From: Akebia trifoliata
Taxonomy: Eukaryota > Streptophyta > Magnoliopsida > Ranunculales > Lardizabalaceae
DNA length: 64,000 nucleotides
Direction of reading: 5' to 3'
Assembly: GCA_017979445.1 (NCBI GenBank)
Contig: CM030715.1
Coordinates: 33,539,756 to 33,603,755 of the forward strand
Shown here: positions 47,361 through 58,163 of the stretch, piece after piece
Layout: every line of letters begins with the position of its first letter
Position numbering within the stretch: position 1 is the stretch's first letter
Translations under genes and position numbers: made by a program
The notes under the pieces: generated by a model
Told to the model about the DNA's origin: nothing
What the model saw: only the letters and a program-made list of their open reading frames with translations
The model's database searches: none

Positions 47361-48117
47361 TTTTTCATCAATATTTGCGATTTACACGAAGGAGAGCCGA
47401 TGTCGCAAAATAAAGAACAGCAACGGTCAAACTTTGACCGTCACTAAAAGTTGTTGCCGTAACTGATTTTTCCTGCCGTGTCTGCATCTAACTCACTTCC
47501 ATATAAAATGGCAGAAACGATTTCCTCTTCTACAACTAAAAGGTTCTCGTTTTATTTTTATTTTTTATGATTTATTTGTTAGACTCACGAAAACTTATTA
47601 ACATATAATGTTGTATTCAGTGTTGCAGTTGTTACAGGGGCCAATAAAGGAATTGGATTAGAGATACGTAAACAGTTAGCTCAGAAAGGAGTTTTTGTAG
47701 TATAAACAGCTAGAAATGAGAAAAGAGGTGTTGAAGCTGTTGAAAATCTCAAAAAATCTGGACTACGTCATGTTGTTTTTCATCAACTTGATTTGATGGA
47801 CCCATCTAGTATTGCTTCCTTGGCAGATTTCATCAATTCTAAGTTTGGCAAGCTTGATATCTTGGTAATAATTCCATACCGATCTTTTAATAAGTTTCCA
47901 TTTTTAAAATAATAATGTTCAATCAACGTCTTTAGTTATTGAAATTGTGTTTATATTTGCTTTCATCTCAATCTATTTATTTTCAATTTTTTTCTTACTC
48001 TTTTAGAATCTTTTATTGAAACTAAAATCGACCTCCGTGCCCAACTTTTTCTTTTTTATATCACATCAAAAATTCAGTACACATCGCTCCTTTTACATAA
48101 AACTATAATTTGGGGTT

Positions 48118-48359
48118 TGTTAAATTATAATATGTTGTGAGATGTCTACTATTCTTATTGGGCTTGGACAAGTAGGGGTTCTTTATCTTTTTTGCTCTAT
48201 GAGGTTTCTTGTTATTGTGGACAAAGAGTCTGTTATCTTTATTGTTGATAGTAGATTTTTCTCTCTCTCCTCCGTGGACGTAGGTAATTTGTCGAATGAT
48301 ATAAATCTTGTGTGTTCGTGTTGCTTTTGTTTTTACTCTTGTTACGCTTCCGCACAACA
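48118..48359 (+). mobile_element. Copia-like LTR remnant in intron 2 of G4
   Basis: It contains CTCCGTGGACGTAGGTAATT, ATAAATCTTGTGTG and CTTCCGCACAACA, the same class of LTR 3' half as in G1 but a different, shorter copy at another place in the intron. Its start near TGTTAAATTATAATATG is uncertain. Confidence 0.5.
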
Positions 48360-48497
48360 TAACATGATGATAAACTTATAAAAATGAAACAAGAAAAAAA
48401 GAAAAAGATTGAAAGAAAAATGGTTTTACTTCTTTTCTCCCAAATAATAAACTATTTGTCAAGATTATGGGTTTGGATCAAATGAGACTGTTAATGA

Positions 48498-48815
48498 TAA
48501 ATTTGGGTGGGAGTCCAACTCAAAACAAATTTGCAATGAGTGGAGAAGTCCATGAGCTTATAAGGATAAAGACAAGGAAATGAGTGTCCGATTAGGGACT
48601 AAACTCACCACGGCCCGGCATGTGTGGGCCGGACTGAGCCCAAGCACGTGGAGATAAGAAGTGGGTGATGTGGAGAGAAAGGCATGCTCTGATATCATGA
48701 TAAATTTGGGGCTCCAATTCAAAACCAATTGGGAATGAGGGGAGAGGCCTAGTAGCTTATAAGGGGAGAGACAAGGCAATGAGTGTCCAATGTGGGACTC
48801 AACTCAATAGTTAAG
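48498..48815. repeat. Two direct repeats in intron 2 of G4
   Basis: Blocks of about 115 bases at about 48,498-48,620 and 48,698-48,815 share ATGATAAATTTGGG, GAATGAG(G)GGAGA, AGCTTATAAGG and CAATGAGTGTCC. They look like part of an old retroelement (GGGACTCAACTCA). No coding sequence was recognised. Confidence 0.4.
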
Positions 48816-49387
48816 CTGTCAAATCAATATCAAGCTGCCATGTGTTCCTTGAAAAAATATATTTTGTTGGGTAATAGGAAAATTTTCAGAAAACTTGGGT
48901 GAAGCGGTTATTTGTCTTGAAATTTTTCTTGTTTAAGTGGATGTGGTAGCTTCTTGTTGATTTAGCATAGCTTAACACTCATCTGTTAAAGCAAATCCCA
49001 TATATGGTACCAATATACCATGAAAATTGGTCATATGGTTCTAGGATCATGATGTCACCTCAGGTTGGCAATCGACATAAAATGATGTTGAAACTGTACA
49101 ATCCTTGTAAAATGTTTGATGACGAAAATAATGAAAACATACAGCAAAAATCAACAATTCTAACGATTGGATTCGAGCATTTTTCATGGGTTTTGAATCC
49201 GCCTAGGGGCTAATTCATGAAGCATACTTAATAAAATAACATACATATCTCTTCATTTGAGTTAAAATTTCAACAAAAAGGTAAAGTGAAATCAAATTGC
49301 TTGGCTAATTTTTTTGTTCTTTTACAATGTCAGTGGTAATGAGTTGATACAAAACTGGAACTCAATGCAGGTTAACAATGCAGCCAT

Positions 49388-49759
49388 CACTACCTCAAAA
49401 AGGCTTAAATTCGTTACTGTTATACCGTTAAATTCGGCAGCCCATGATCAACGTTTATTTTTGGCGGCCCAAAACTCGCATTTAAGCCCGATAAAAAATT
49501 TCGACAGCCTCGGCCCAACGAACTATCGAATTTCTTTTCTAACTAAAAAAGCCTTAACGACTTAGACTTTCCTTCTCAGCCTAACCAGAGGAAAACCATT
49601 TGAGACATTCGAAACTCACTGAATATTTGAAGAACACTGAGAAATTCGATCAAACCTTAACGCCAAAATTCGACGGCCTAATTCGATGGTCGAGGCTGCC
49701 GAATTGTTACATAATTCGAAGGATTTGTGCCGTCGAATTTATGGTATTTTCACGTAGTG
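49388..49759. mobile_element. CACTA-type MITE in exon 3 of G4
   Basis: It starts CACTACCTCAAAAAGGC and ends TTTTCACGTAGTG, flanked on both sides by CAT (49,385-49,387 and 49,760-49,762). Inside there are repeated AATTCG and CCGTCGAATT-type motifs, as in the short CACTA MITEs at 22,999 and 51,583. It is 372 bases long and non-coding. It interrupts the exon after the Ala of NNAA. Confidence 0.85.
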
Positions 49760-50985
49760 CATTAGTGGAACCATAATAAATGATGACATTTTATGGGGCC
49801 AAAGCAGCGGGGATGCTGTGGTAAGTCTCCGAGAAAATAGTTTATTAATAGGTTTTTGTAAGTTTTCGCTATAGAAAGGACTTGTATAACTACTCTTCAT
49901 CAATGCAGAGCAATTTAATGAAAGCAATGACACAAACATACGAATCAGCAGAAGAATGTCTAAAAACAAACTATTATGGCACCAAAGGAATGACAGAAGC
50001 ACTTCTTCCCTTCCTTCAGCTCTCTAAATCAGCGAGGATTGTTAATGTTTCATCCACACAGGGCAAGCTAGAGGTACAAATACTTTTCCCCATTAGTGAC
50101 ATATTGGACTACAAGTGTCTTCGTATTCCTATTAGCATAACAGCTTTTGGGCTAGAGATCCGTATCTGTTCTAACCCATTCATATTTCACTTTCGATATA
50201 TTAGCAAAATTACTTGATCCAAAAAGAAATTTGTGTTGGTAATTTGTAAATAAATGGAGACAAAAAAAAGGTCTACTTTGTTGTACTTTCCTGCCCTTTA
50301 TGAGAAAAAAAATGTTCTCAAGCTCATGTACTATAAGTTATTCACTTTCTTTTCTAGTTGTATCTATTAGTAGTGCAAGTTATAGTATTTTAATTGTATA
50401 ATGTGCAACTGGACTTAATTGTATCTTGGAGTTTAATTGTATGTTGGACTTAATATGTTGGACAAAGTAGTGGGGATATCATATGAAACACAATGATATT
50501 CATCGTGGTTTCTAGAAAATCCAAAATTAACATCGTATGTTTCTTATCTAAGGCTTCAATTTCCAATGTTAGCCACTACCTACGACCAATTTATTGTTCT
50601 AATCGTGTTGTTTCAGTATATCTCCAATGAAATGGCTAAAGTGATACTAAGTGATGTTGATGGTCTCACTGAGGAGAGAGTTGATGGAGTGTTGAATGAG
50701 TTTCTAAAGGACTATAAGGGAGATTTGCATCAGAGCAAAGGCTGGCCTACTGCCTACTCGGTCTCTAAAGTGGTTGTGAATGCTCACACAAGGATTCTAG
50801 CAAAGAAGTACCCAGATTTAAGCATAAATTCTGTTTGTCCTGGTTATGTCAAAACAGACTTGAATGCCAATACTGGGTTCTTGACTGTTGAAGAGGGCGC
50901 CGAAACTCCTGTGTGATTAGCTTTGTTACCTGATAGTTGATCTTCTGGCCATTTCTTTTCTCAGAAGGAAGTAGTATCATTTTGA

Positions 50986-51582
50986 CTGAAAAAAATAAAA
51001 TAAAGGTCTTATTGAAAGAGAATAAATGTTGATGTTCGACACTTCAGTGGCTCTTCTACTTATTTGTATGATATATTAGTTTTGGGAATCAGTTTACTTG
51101 TTCTTGAGTTTGACTCGAGCAATCCGGTGTATGACATTAATAAAGTTGCACTCAATATACTTTGTCTTTGTTCTACTTTGAGTGAAGTTCTTTGAATCCA
51201 AAGAAGATTTCTAGAATTCTGGTTTTGCGATTGAAAAAAATTGGACCTAGAAAAATTGTAAGTATCATATTGTAGGGTTGTATGTCTTGAAAATTTGGTA
51301 AAGTTAACGATGAAAAATATAATTTTAATGATATTGAATAATTATAGTAAAAACCCAAGAAACGTTGGAGAGATGGTCAAGATCATCACGCTTAACGAAG
51401 CAGATGTATTGAGTTTGAATCTCCCCTTAAGGATTCATCCCAGAAATTACCCGGTTCCTGTGGGGGAGGGACTGCATGTGCCCTCTCCCCATCGATTAGT
51501 CAAGTGCTTTAAGATCCCCAGAACCACCCAACTGCAAAACTGTCAAAAGCTTGGGAATAGTCCAACCAAACAGATGTTCAGA
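50986..51582 (+). other. 3' flank of G4 with the unfilled Athila target
   Basis: It is collinear with 10,285-10,793 and then 22,911-22,998. The single ATTAG at 51,495-51,499 is the pre-insertion state of the composite retrotransposon site. No gene is seen. Confidence 0.7.
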
Positions 51583-51682
51583 CACTACGTGAAAAAGGCG
51601 TAAATTTGACGCCATGGTCCGACTAAATTTGGCTAAATTCGATGGACCTTAGCATCAAATTTACCCCTTGTGTCACGTAGTG
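51583..51682. mobile_element. CACTA-type MITE, 100 bases
   Basis: It starts CACTACGTGAAAAAGGCG and ends TGTCACGTAGTG, with AGA on the left and GGA on the right. It is paralogous to 22,999-23,099. Confidence 0.75.
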
Positions 51683-53620
51683 GGAGAAGATAATCTAGAA
51701 TCTCTCTACTAGTAAATAGTCACAGAATCACTCTATTGGATAGTTCGAATCGCTCACAACTGTGAAGTTATCATGAAAGTAATCACTGAAATCCAATTGA
51801 CATCAAGGCTCACATTACAGCAATGCTCTGACACCAATTGATACAAGTAAAGGCGACCCCTGCATAAAGAACTAGGATGGTTTTGATAAAAATGGTTTTC
51901 CAATGAGATTGAATCAAGATATAGTGACAAAATATCTTTATAAGTGAGTTCTAAATATATTAAGGCCCTAAGAATGTCATCAAAGCTTCAAAAGTCTCTT
52001 TCTTTTATTTATTTTATATATAACTTGGTAAAAGCAATATAGTATTGGAGGACCCGATGGGGTTGGGTCAATGATAAAACTAGCGCAAGAGATCGCTCTC
52101 CCTGGTTGTATAGTGCCCCTGGTCCACAGTAATGACATTGCCTGCTTAAGGTTTTAACCTACCCAACTTTAAAATGCTTAGTGTTAAACATTGAGTTACT
52201 TATTCTGCTCAGGCTCTAAACATTGACTTACTTGATGTGGGAATGTGTAATGATCTTGTCGGTGAATCTACTTAGAAAAGGAGAAGGGATAGTGAGACCA
52301 AGAGGTTAAAGTGGAGCCGTCATGCGTATTTGATGGAATGGAAGAGGGAATTGAGAGTGTTTATAAAATGCGTGGTTTCCTTACTTATTCTGTTGCATGT
52401 TAGGAAACTTCTATGGGATTAGGTGGTGCAACAGTAAATACTTGTGTCATCCTAAAAGTCGGGATACCTTGCAATGCATAAAAAAAATATATATATATAT
52501 TATCCTAGCTAGAGGTCATTGATCTCTTAAACCTTTCAATATATCTTCACCTATCCATGCTTGTAAAGTTTTCCAGTGTCAATGAACTGTAACCCAACAG
52601 AGTTAAGTGTGTCAAGTGTGAAAAATTGAAACAACAAAGATAATAGAAAGCCAAGCCTAGACTCAACCTATCAAGATTTTGAAAAGCAAAAATGCACTTC
52701 TTTGTTTGATATCTCAATTTTTGGGGCGAATTACCATTTCGTGAGCTGAGTTTGATGAATTTATGACTGTTCATTTTAATTATCAATACATGAATGATAA
52801 CGTATTCGAAGGTTTTAAAATGACTATTTTGCATATTTAAAGTGACTATCTTATTTAAAATAGCGAAACTTGCAGGATAGTCATTTTAAACCTTCGAATT
52901 CGTTTCCATTCACGTTTTGGTAATTAAAATGAACAGTGAGCTGGAATCGTAAATTCATCAAAAGTCGATCATGTTTTCATAAATAACTCCAACTTTTATA
53001 TAAAAAAGAGTTGTTTAATAAGGTCACTCCTATCATAGAAGATATGTATGCTTCATTACGATAGCACGGGATAACCTTAATCCAGCTATTTTTTTGAATG
53101 TCTAGAAGGTTAATATTGTTGGGTCGTGATAATCTGACTACCTCACATGGCAAACTCAATCAATTACCTTGACATGGTAAGTTCGGGAACCGTTGATCTG
53201 CACTCCTCGAGATACACATCTTAACATTCTCATAAAAATGTATCTCGAGGGAATTGTGTATCCCAAGGAGCACATATCTACGATTTCCAAACTTGTCACT
53301 TCAGGTAGTCGATTGAGTTTACCATGTGGAGTGGTCTGATTATCACGACTCTAATATTGTTTGATCAGGTCTTGATGAAGATATATATGCTCAATCGACT
53401 ATCTAACGTGCTAAATTTAGGAAACGTAGATAAGTTCTCTTGGGAATGCACGATTCCCTCGAGATACATTTTTTTATGAAGAAGTGCAGCCGTGTATCCG
53501 AGGAGAGAAGATCTACTGTACTTAAACTGGACAGGTCAGAGTAGTCGATTGAAGTTGCCACGTGGGATAGTTAGATTAGCACGGTCCAGATGCAATGGTC
53601 TATTATGACACGATTCCTTA
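51683..53620. repeat. Second copy of the MITE-rich flank (paralogous to 23,100-25,025)
   Basis: It contains, in the same order, the non-coding stretch, the MITE (about 52,737-52,960) and the foldback pair (about 53,121-53,350 and 53,395-53,590). A short TA run near 52,490 is new. No gene is seen. Confidence 0.6.
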
Positions 53621-54345
53621 AGTACGTAATTGGGTACCTCATTTATATTCCACACGTCATTGTCTCATTGGTTGTTGGACCTTGGGAAAATCCCCCACTA
53701 GAATGCATGCAAGACGTCATGCCCTACGTGGCTACGACCATTCGAGAACAAAGTCTAGCCGTCAATATTTCCTGGGCACGTTACAATTACAATTCGAAAA
53801 TTCAGTAATTTATCATAGCCCTTTGCATTTTAGAAAACTATTCAGACCTCCTTCAAATGTTTGGTTAACGTTATTAGTCCTTTGAAAACTTAAGCCTAAC
53901 CCCATTGAACAATAATTAATCCTCGATTGACATTATTAGGTCTGGTCTGAGGAAATCTTGTTAATTACATTTTCCAATTTATACTATCTCAAGACATCGT
54001 TTCACACATTATAACCCTCCATTTCCACCAAAATTTGAAATACCTCATTGAAAATACCACGTGTAATTCAATGAAGAGAGTTCCTACAAAATTTTAAAAT
54101 GGCCTGCCTGCTTCAAAGTTTTTTTTTTTTCTGTTGGAAAAGAGAATTCAAAGCCAAAAATACTAATCAAGTCAAATGGGTATTATAAATTCCAAAAAAT
54201 ACAAGAAGTCTTAGTAGTTAACATATTTCTTAGGGTGTAACATTTAAAAAAAAATACTTTTCTTTTACGTGGGGCAACAAGCCTGTTTTGCATCTTATAA
54301 AATGAGAAGTCAAGGAGATCTTGGCACTGCGGTTAGTGTGGGTCC
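53621..54345 (+). pseudogene. SDR promoter remnant without exons, second copy
   Basis: The conserved module (about 53,633-53,730) and the long promoter end in TATAAAATGAGAAGTCAAGG at about 54,296, as at 25,683. About 55 bases present in the first copy are deleted near 53,990. No SDR exon follows. Confidence 0.45.
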
Positions 54346-55545
54346 AATGGGTATAGATCTTAGTCCATAGTCTTGTTGTGAGTTCTAGATTGTAATGTAC
54401 TTTTTCATTCATCCTGGTTATCCTTTTGAATCTCGTGACTTTGACTTATCACAAATAAATAACTTGAATTATGCCAAAAAAATATAATTTATTTGAAAAA
54501 TAATAATAAACATAGATTATTAATGAATTATGTCTATTTAGAAAATTTAATGTATAATTAAATCTTAAAGTCTTTGTAAATATGACTCTAAAAACAACTT
54601 TATAGGTCCCGATCAAAATCTTACTTAATCTAAGAATGTTATTGATTGTAATTCATCAAATCCAATGAAAAAAACCAATGGATATATTTATTCCAATAAT
54701 TAGTGATTTCCTTGATCTAGATTCTGTATTTCTAATTGAAATTGTTCTTGGAAAAAAAATCCTGGAAAAAATGGCCATAAAATTACTTAAAATTAACAGT
54801 ATAAATGCTTTGTTTTTATTCTATTTATTATAAAGTCATTGGAATCCAAGAAGTTTTCCAAAACTCTAATTTTGCAAATAGAAGAATATGATATGAGAAA
54901 AATTAAAGTATAATTCAGGTTTGTTTTTTGAAAATTTGGAAGAGCTACCAATGTGAAAATACAAATTTGAAGATATTAAATTTTATAGTCAAAAAGATTT
55001 TTTTAATTATCGTGTATAATTAGACATTAAACATGCATATAGTTTATGAATAATACGCTACGTTAAAAAAATCTGTGTTTGTAAAGTTTCTAAGTTCCAA
55101 CAAATTGTTGGTCGGTAGATCAATATAAAGGAGAGGTGATATTATTTCTAGCCAATAATATTAACAAACAAAATTTAGAGAAATCAACCTAGGGAAAATC
55201 AAACTAGCATGAAATAGAACAAGTAAGAGATAATTAAACGCTTCCCGCTAACTTCCAATTTGGAATAGAAATCAAACAAACAAAATTTTCAAGAAAAAGC
55301 ATTTTGTCAACAGTTAGAACCTTTTCCAAAGCAATTAAACAAAATAAGCCACCTTGGATGGAATACAAGATGAAGAATTTGAGACTAGGTTAATAATTTA
55401 AACGATAAAATTTCACCCATACTCCACATCTAGACCTTCGATCATCTTCAAAAAAAAAAAAAAAAAATGAAGGAGAATTAATAAGGACAACAAGTTGGAA
55501 CTCTTAACTAATCCAATTGAGTTTACCTAGTATTTTCTTCCAAAC
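54346..55545. other. AT-rich spacer, second copy
   Basis: It is collinear with 25,736-26,945 and no gene is seen. Confidence 0.5.
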
Positions 55546-57650
55546 CAGGGGCAGAGCTACACAAGGGCGTGTGGGGGTTATGCCCCCACTGAACTTCAAA
55601 AGAAAGAAAAAAAAACAGGTCTACAACAGCGGACATATCCGCCGTTATAGAATATGGAATCTATTGCTACATATTTGAAAGTTTGTCGTTGTTGTTATTT
55701 TCACACTTTTCATAAATTGAAATGCATCAAACCATATCCTTAAAATACCAGTATATATATTTATATATTGCCCTACATGTTTTGTCCTACATGGGTTAGA
55801 AGTTTTGGAATAAACTGATTTTTTGTGAGGATAATCTCCATGGTGAGGAAATCATTCTCACCAAAAATCAATCCATTTTAAAAACTTCTAACTCCATCAA
55901 AAATGATTTAAAAAAATGGACAGTCCACAATTTTTCAACTTATGAACAGGGGGCTAGAATTTTTGGAATGGGCTGATTTTTGGTGAGGATGAGGATCTTC
56001 TAACCGTAGAGATCATCCTCACCAAAAATCAGCCCATTCAAAAACTTCTAACCCATGTAGGACAAAACACGTAGGGTAAAGCGTAGGGTGCCCAACGTTT
56101 CCCAAATATATATATAGGGGGGCGTTCAATGACAAACTTTTTGGCAAAACATTTTTCAAAACATGAGTTAGAGGTTTTGGAATGGGCTGATTTTTGGTGA
56201 CGATGATCTCTACGGTGAGGAGATCATCATCATCAAAAATTAGCCCATTCCAAAACTTCTAACTCATGTTTTGAAAAATGTTTTGCCAAAAAGTTTGCCA
56301 TTGAACGCTACCCATATATATATAATACTTGTATATATTAACATGTAAATATTGTCATGCACTCATGGGAAGTTATTGAAGCAACTGAGAATCACAGACT
56401 ACATCTAAATTCAACTATCATCTTAGAATTTTAGAAATATCTCAACTACTTTTTTAAGGAAATAGTTATAGAAGGTATGAAAAACTCCAATACTCCATTA
56501 TAAGAAAGACTTAGGAGATTAATATATATGAAATGCATACAAATTATGTCTTATCATAGACAAGTGTGTTTTCTTAATCCTTTCTATCCTAGTTGTAATT
56601 TGTTGCTTGTTAAATTAGTAATCTGCTTGCCTTAAAAAGTTTGTCTTAATTCATTCTAATATCATGTACCTTACATACTCCTTTGATAATAAATAAGATG
56701 TGTTAGAGCCTTGAGAAATAAGTATAAAATTATACAATTAATCTTTTGTTGGGTCCTAGAGAAATAGAAGAAGAGATTTTCTTTTCTTACCCACTAATTC
56801 AAGTTGCATAAAGATCTAAGATATGAAAACTAATACCAAGTCAAACATGATTCAAGCCAAGTCAAAATTTATTGTTTTAATTGGTAGAGAAGGCTCATTA
56901 AGTCAAACTAACTCTTAGAGAGTATTGAGAAGGAATCACAAATTGGATTGAAAGAGTCAAAGATGTATTTATATGATTAAGGTAAAGACTACAATGCCCA
57001 CCTATGCATGAAAGATTATGAATTTAATGTGTTCGAGGTATGAAACATTAGTAGAGACTTCTATTTATATCAAAAGGTCGATAATCTCGATTTAAAATAT
57101 AGCTCAAAACTAAAGTATTTAGAAAGGAACTGACATCCATCGAATATGAGAGCTACAAAGACACCAATTGATAAATATTTTGACCAATAATATTCCTCAA
57201 CCTTGTCATAGTGATAAAATTCACATCTCCAACTAGATGCCTTTGAATTAGTTAGGTATTGCATTTTTTAGGAAAGAGCACTCTTTTTTAATTTAAACTC
57301 AAACTACCAAAGACAGTCTAACTTAAAAGATGTTCAATAAAAAAAAGGGGGGGGAGGGGGCTTATAAAATGTAGGAATCATCACATTTTGAAAACAATTT
57401 TTTTTTTTTGTTTTGTTTTTGCTGAATAAAAAAGATTTTTATGTAGAGGATCAATATAGTTATTAGTCATCAAGTTCAAATTTAAACCCCCCTCCCCTCC
57501 CCTCCCCTCCCCCTTCCTTTTTTTTTTAAGAAAAGGGGGAAATTATACAAAATACTTGTAAAATATAGGAATCATTGCATTTTGAAAATATATTTTTATT
57601 TTATTTTATAATTATTAGTCCCCCTACCCCACTAACAAAAATCCTGCCGT
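55546..57650. mobile_element. Second copy of the diverged hAT-like element with nested hairpins
   Basis: The left end is CAGGGGCAGAGCTACACA. The right end is damaged (AAATCCTGCCGTCATAGC near 57,650). It holds the hairpin elements at 55,767-56,103 and 56,117-56,313. Mononucleotide G and C tracts near 57,347 and 57,487 vary between copies. Confidence 0.5.
56117..56313. mobile_element. 197-base hairpin MITE inserted in (TA)n
   Basis: This is the simplest copy of the family. The arms GTTCAATGACAAACTTTTTG / CAAAAAGTTTGCCATTGAAC, AACATTTTTCAAAACATGAG / CTCATGTTTTGAAAAATGTT and TTTTGGAATGGGCTGATTTT / AAAATTAGCCCATTCCAAAA are inverted throughout, with TATATATA on either side. Confidence 0.7.
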
Positions 57651-58080
57651 CATAGCATTTTATTGGTTTTGTTGGAGCGTTAGAAAGTCACTGAAGGATG
57701 TCACTTCTAGTTTTGACACAAGGTTGAAAACAAGAGTAGGAGTCATTGCATTTTGAAAACATAACTTTATGTTTTTTTCTTTAAATATCCTTTGTTCAGG
57801 TCTCGATGGAGATATAAATGCACCTGTCTGTTCTGAGATACTTCGTTACGAACTTAATAGGGTACCTCATTTACATTCCACACGTCATTGTCTCATTGGT
57901 TGTTGGACCTTAGGAAAAATACACCAATAGAATGCATGCAAGACGTCACGGCCTACGCCATTCGAAAGCAATCTTTATTGATCAGGCCAAGGGTGTCTTA
58001 TAAATTTATAAAAGTATAAGAAATCTTTGTAATTAACATATTTTCCAGGGATTAGCAATTAAAAATCCCTTTGGGGCTAC
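57651..58080 (+). promoter_or_regulatory. Upstream region of G5 (short promoter type)
   Basis: It holds TTGGAGCGTTAGAAAGTCAC, one copy of the conserved module (57,857-57,965) and the short promoter CTTTATTGATCAGGCCAAGG as in G3. No gene is seen. Confidence 0.5.
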
Positions 58081-58087
58081 TATAAAA
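58081..58087 (+). promoter_or_regulatory. TATA box of SDR gene G5
   Basis: TATAAAA lies 83 bases before the ATG in the same context as in G3. Confidence 0.65.
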
Positions 58088-58163
58088 TGGGAAGCCATGA
58101 TCCTTAACGAAGTATCTGCTCCTCTTTCTCTCTCTCTCTGCATCTAACTCACTTCCATATAAA

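Larger units (their letters stand above)
42117..47481. mobile_element. 5.4 kb insertion with fragments of several host genes, CACTA-like right end
   Basis: This block separates the G4 promoter from its first exon. Its right boundary, read on the - strand, is CACGGCAGGAAAAATCAGTT, then ACGGCAACAACTTTTAGTGACGG, which resembles diverged CACTA termini. The matching left end is not evident. Inside I recognise pieces of FtsZ, an MSL channel and an MDL protein (listed separately), in both orientations, plus an unidentified exon. Other parts (44.3-45.7 and 45.9-46.9 kb) show no recognisable coding sequence. It may be a gene-capturing transposon or a stretch of relocated genomic DNA. Confidence 0.4.
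47508..50985 (+). pseudogene. SDR pseudogene G4, all five exons recognisable
   Basis: Exons: 47508-47542, 47621-47864, 49371-49387 plus 49763-49820 (interrupted), 49909-50073 and 50617-50985. Lesions: TAA at 47,703-47,705 in place of Leu40; a 372-base CACTA-type insertion in exon 3; Gly98 of NNAG replaced by Ala; TGG-to-TGA at 50,914-50,916 (Trp277 in G1 numbering); and the TGA shared with G2 about 8 codons later. Without the insertion exon 3 is exactly 75 bases as in G1. The promoter is missing because unrelated DNA ends 26 bases upstream of the ATG. Intron 2 has a different copia-like LTR from that of the intact genes. The catalytic YSVSK is still present in exon 5. Confidence 0.93.
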
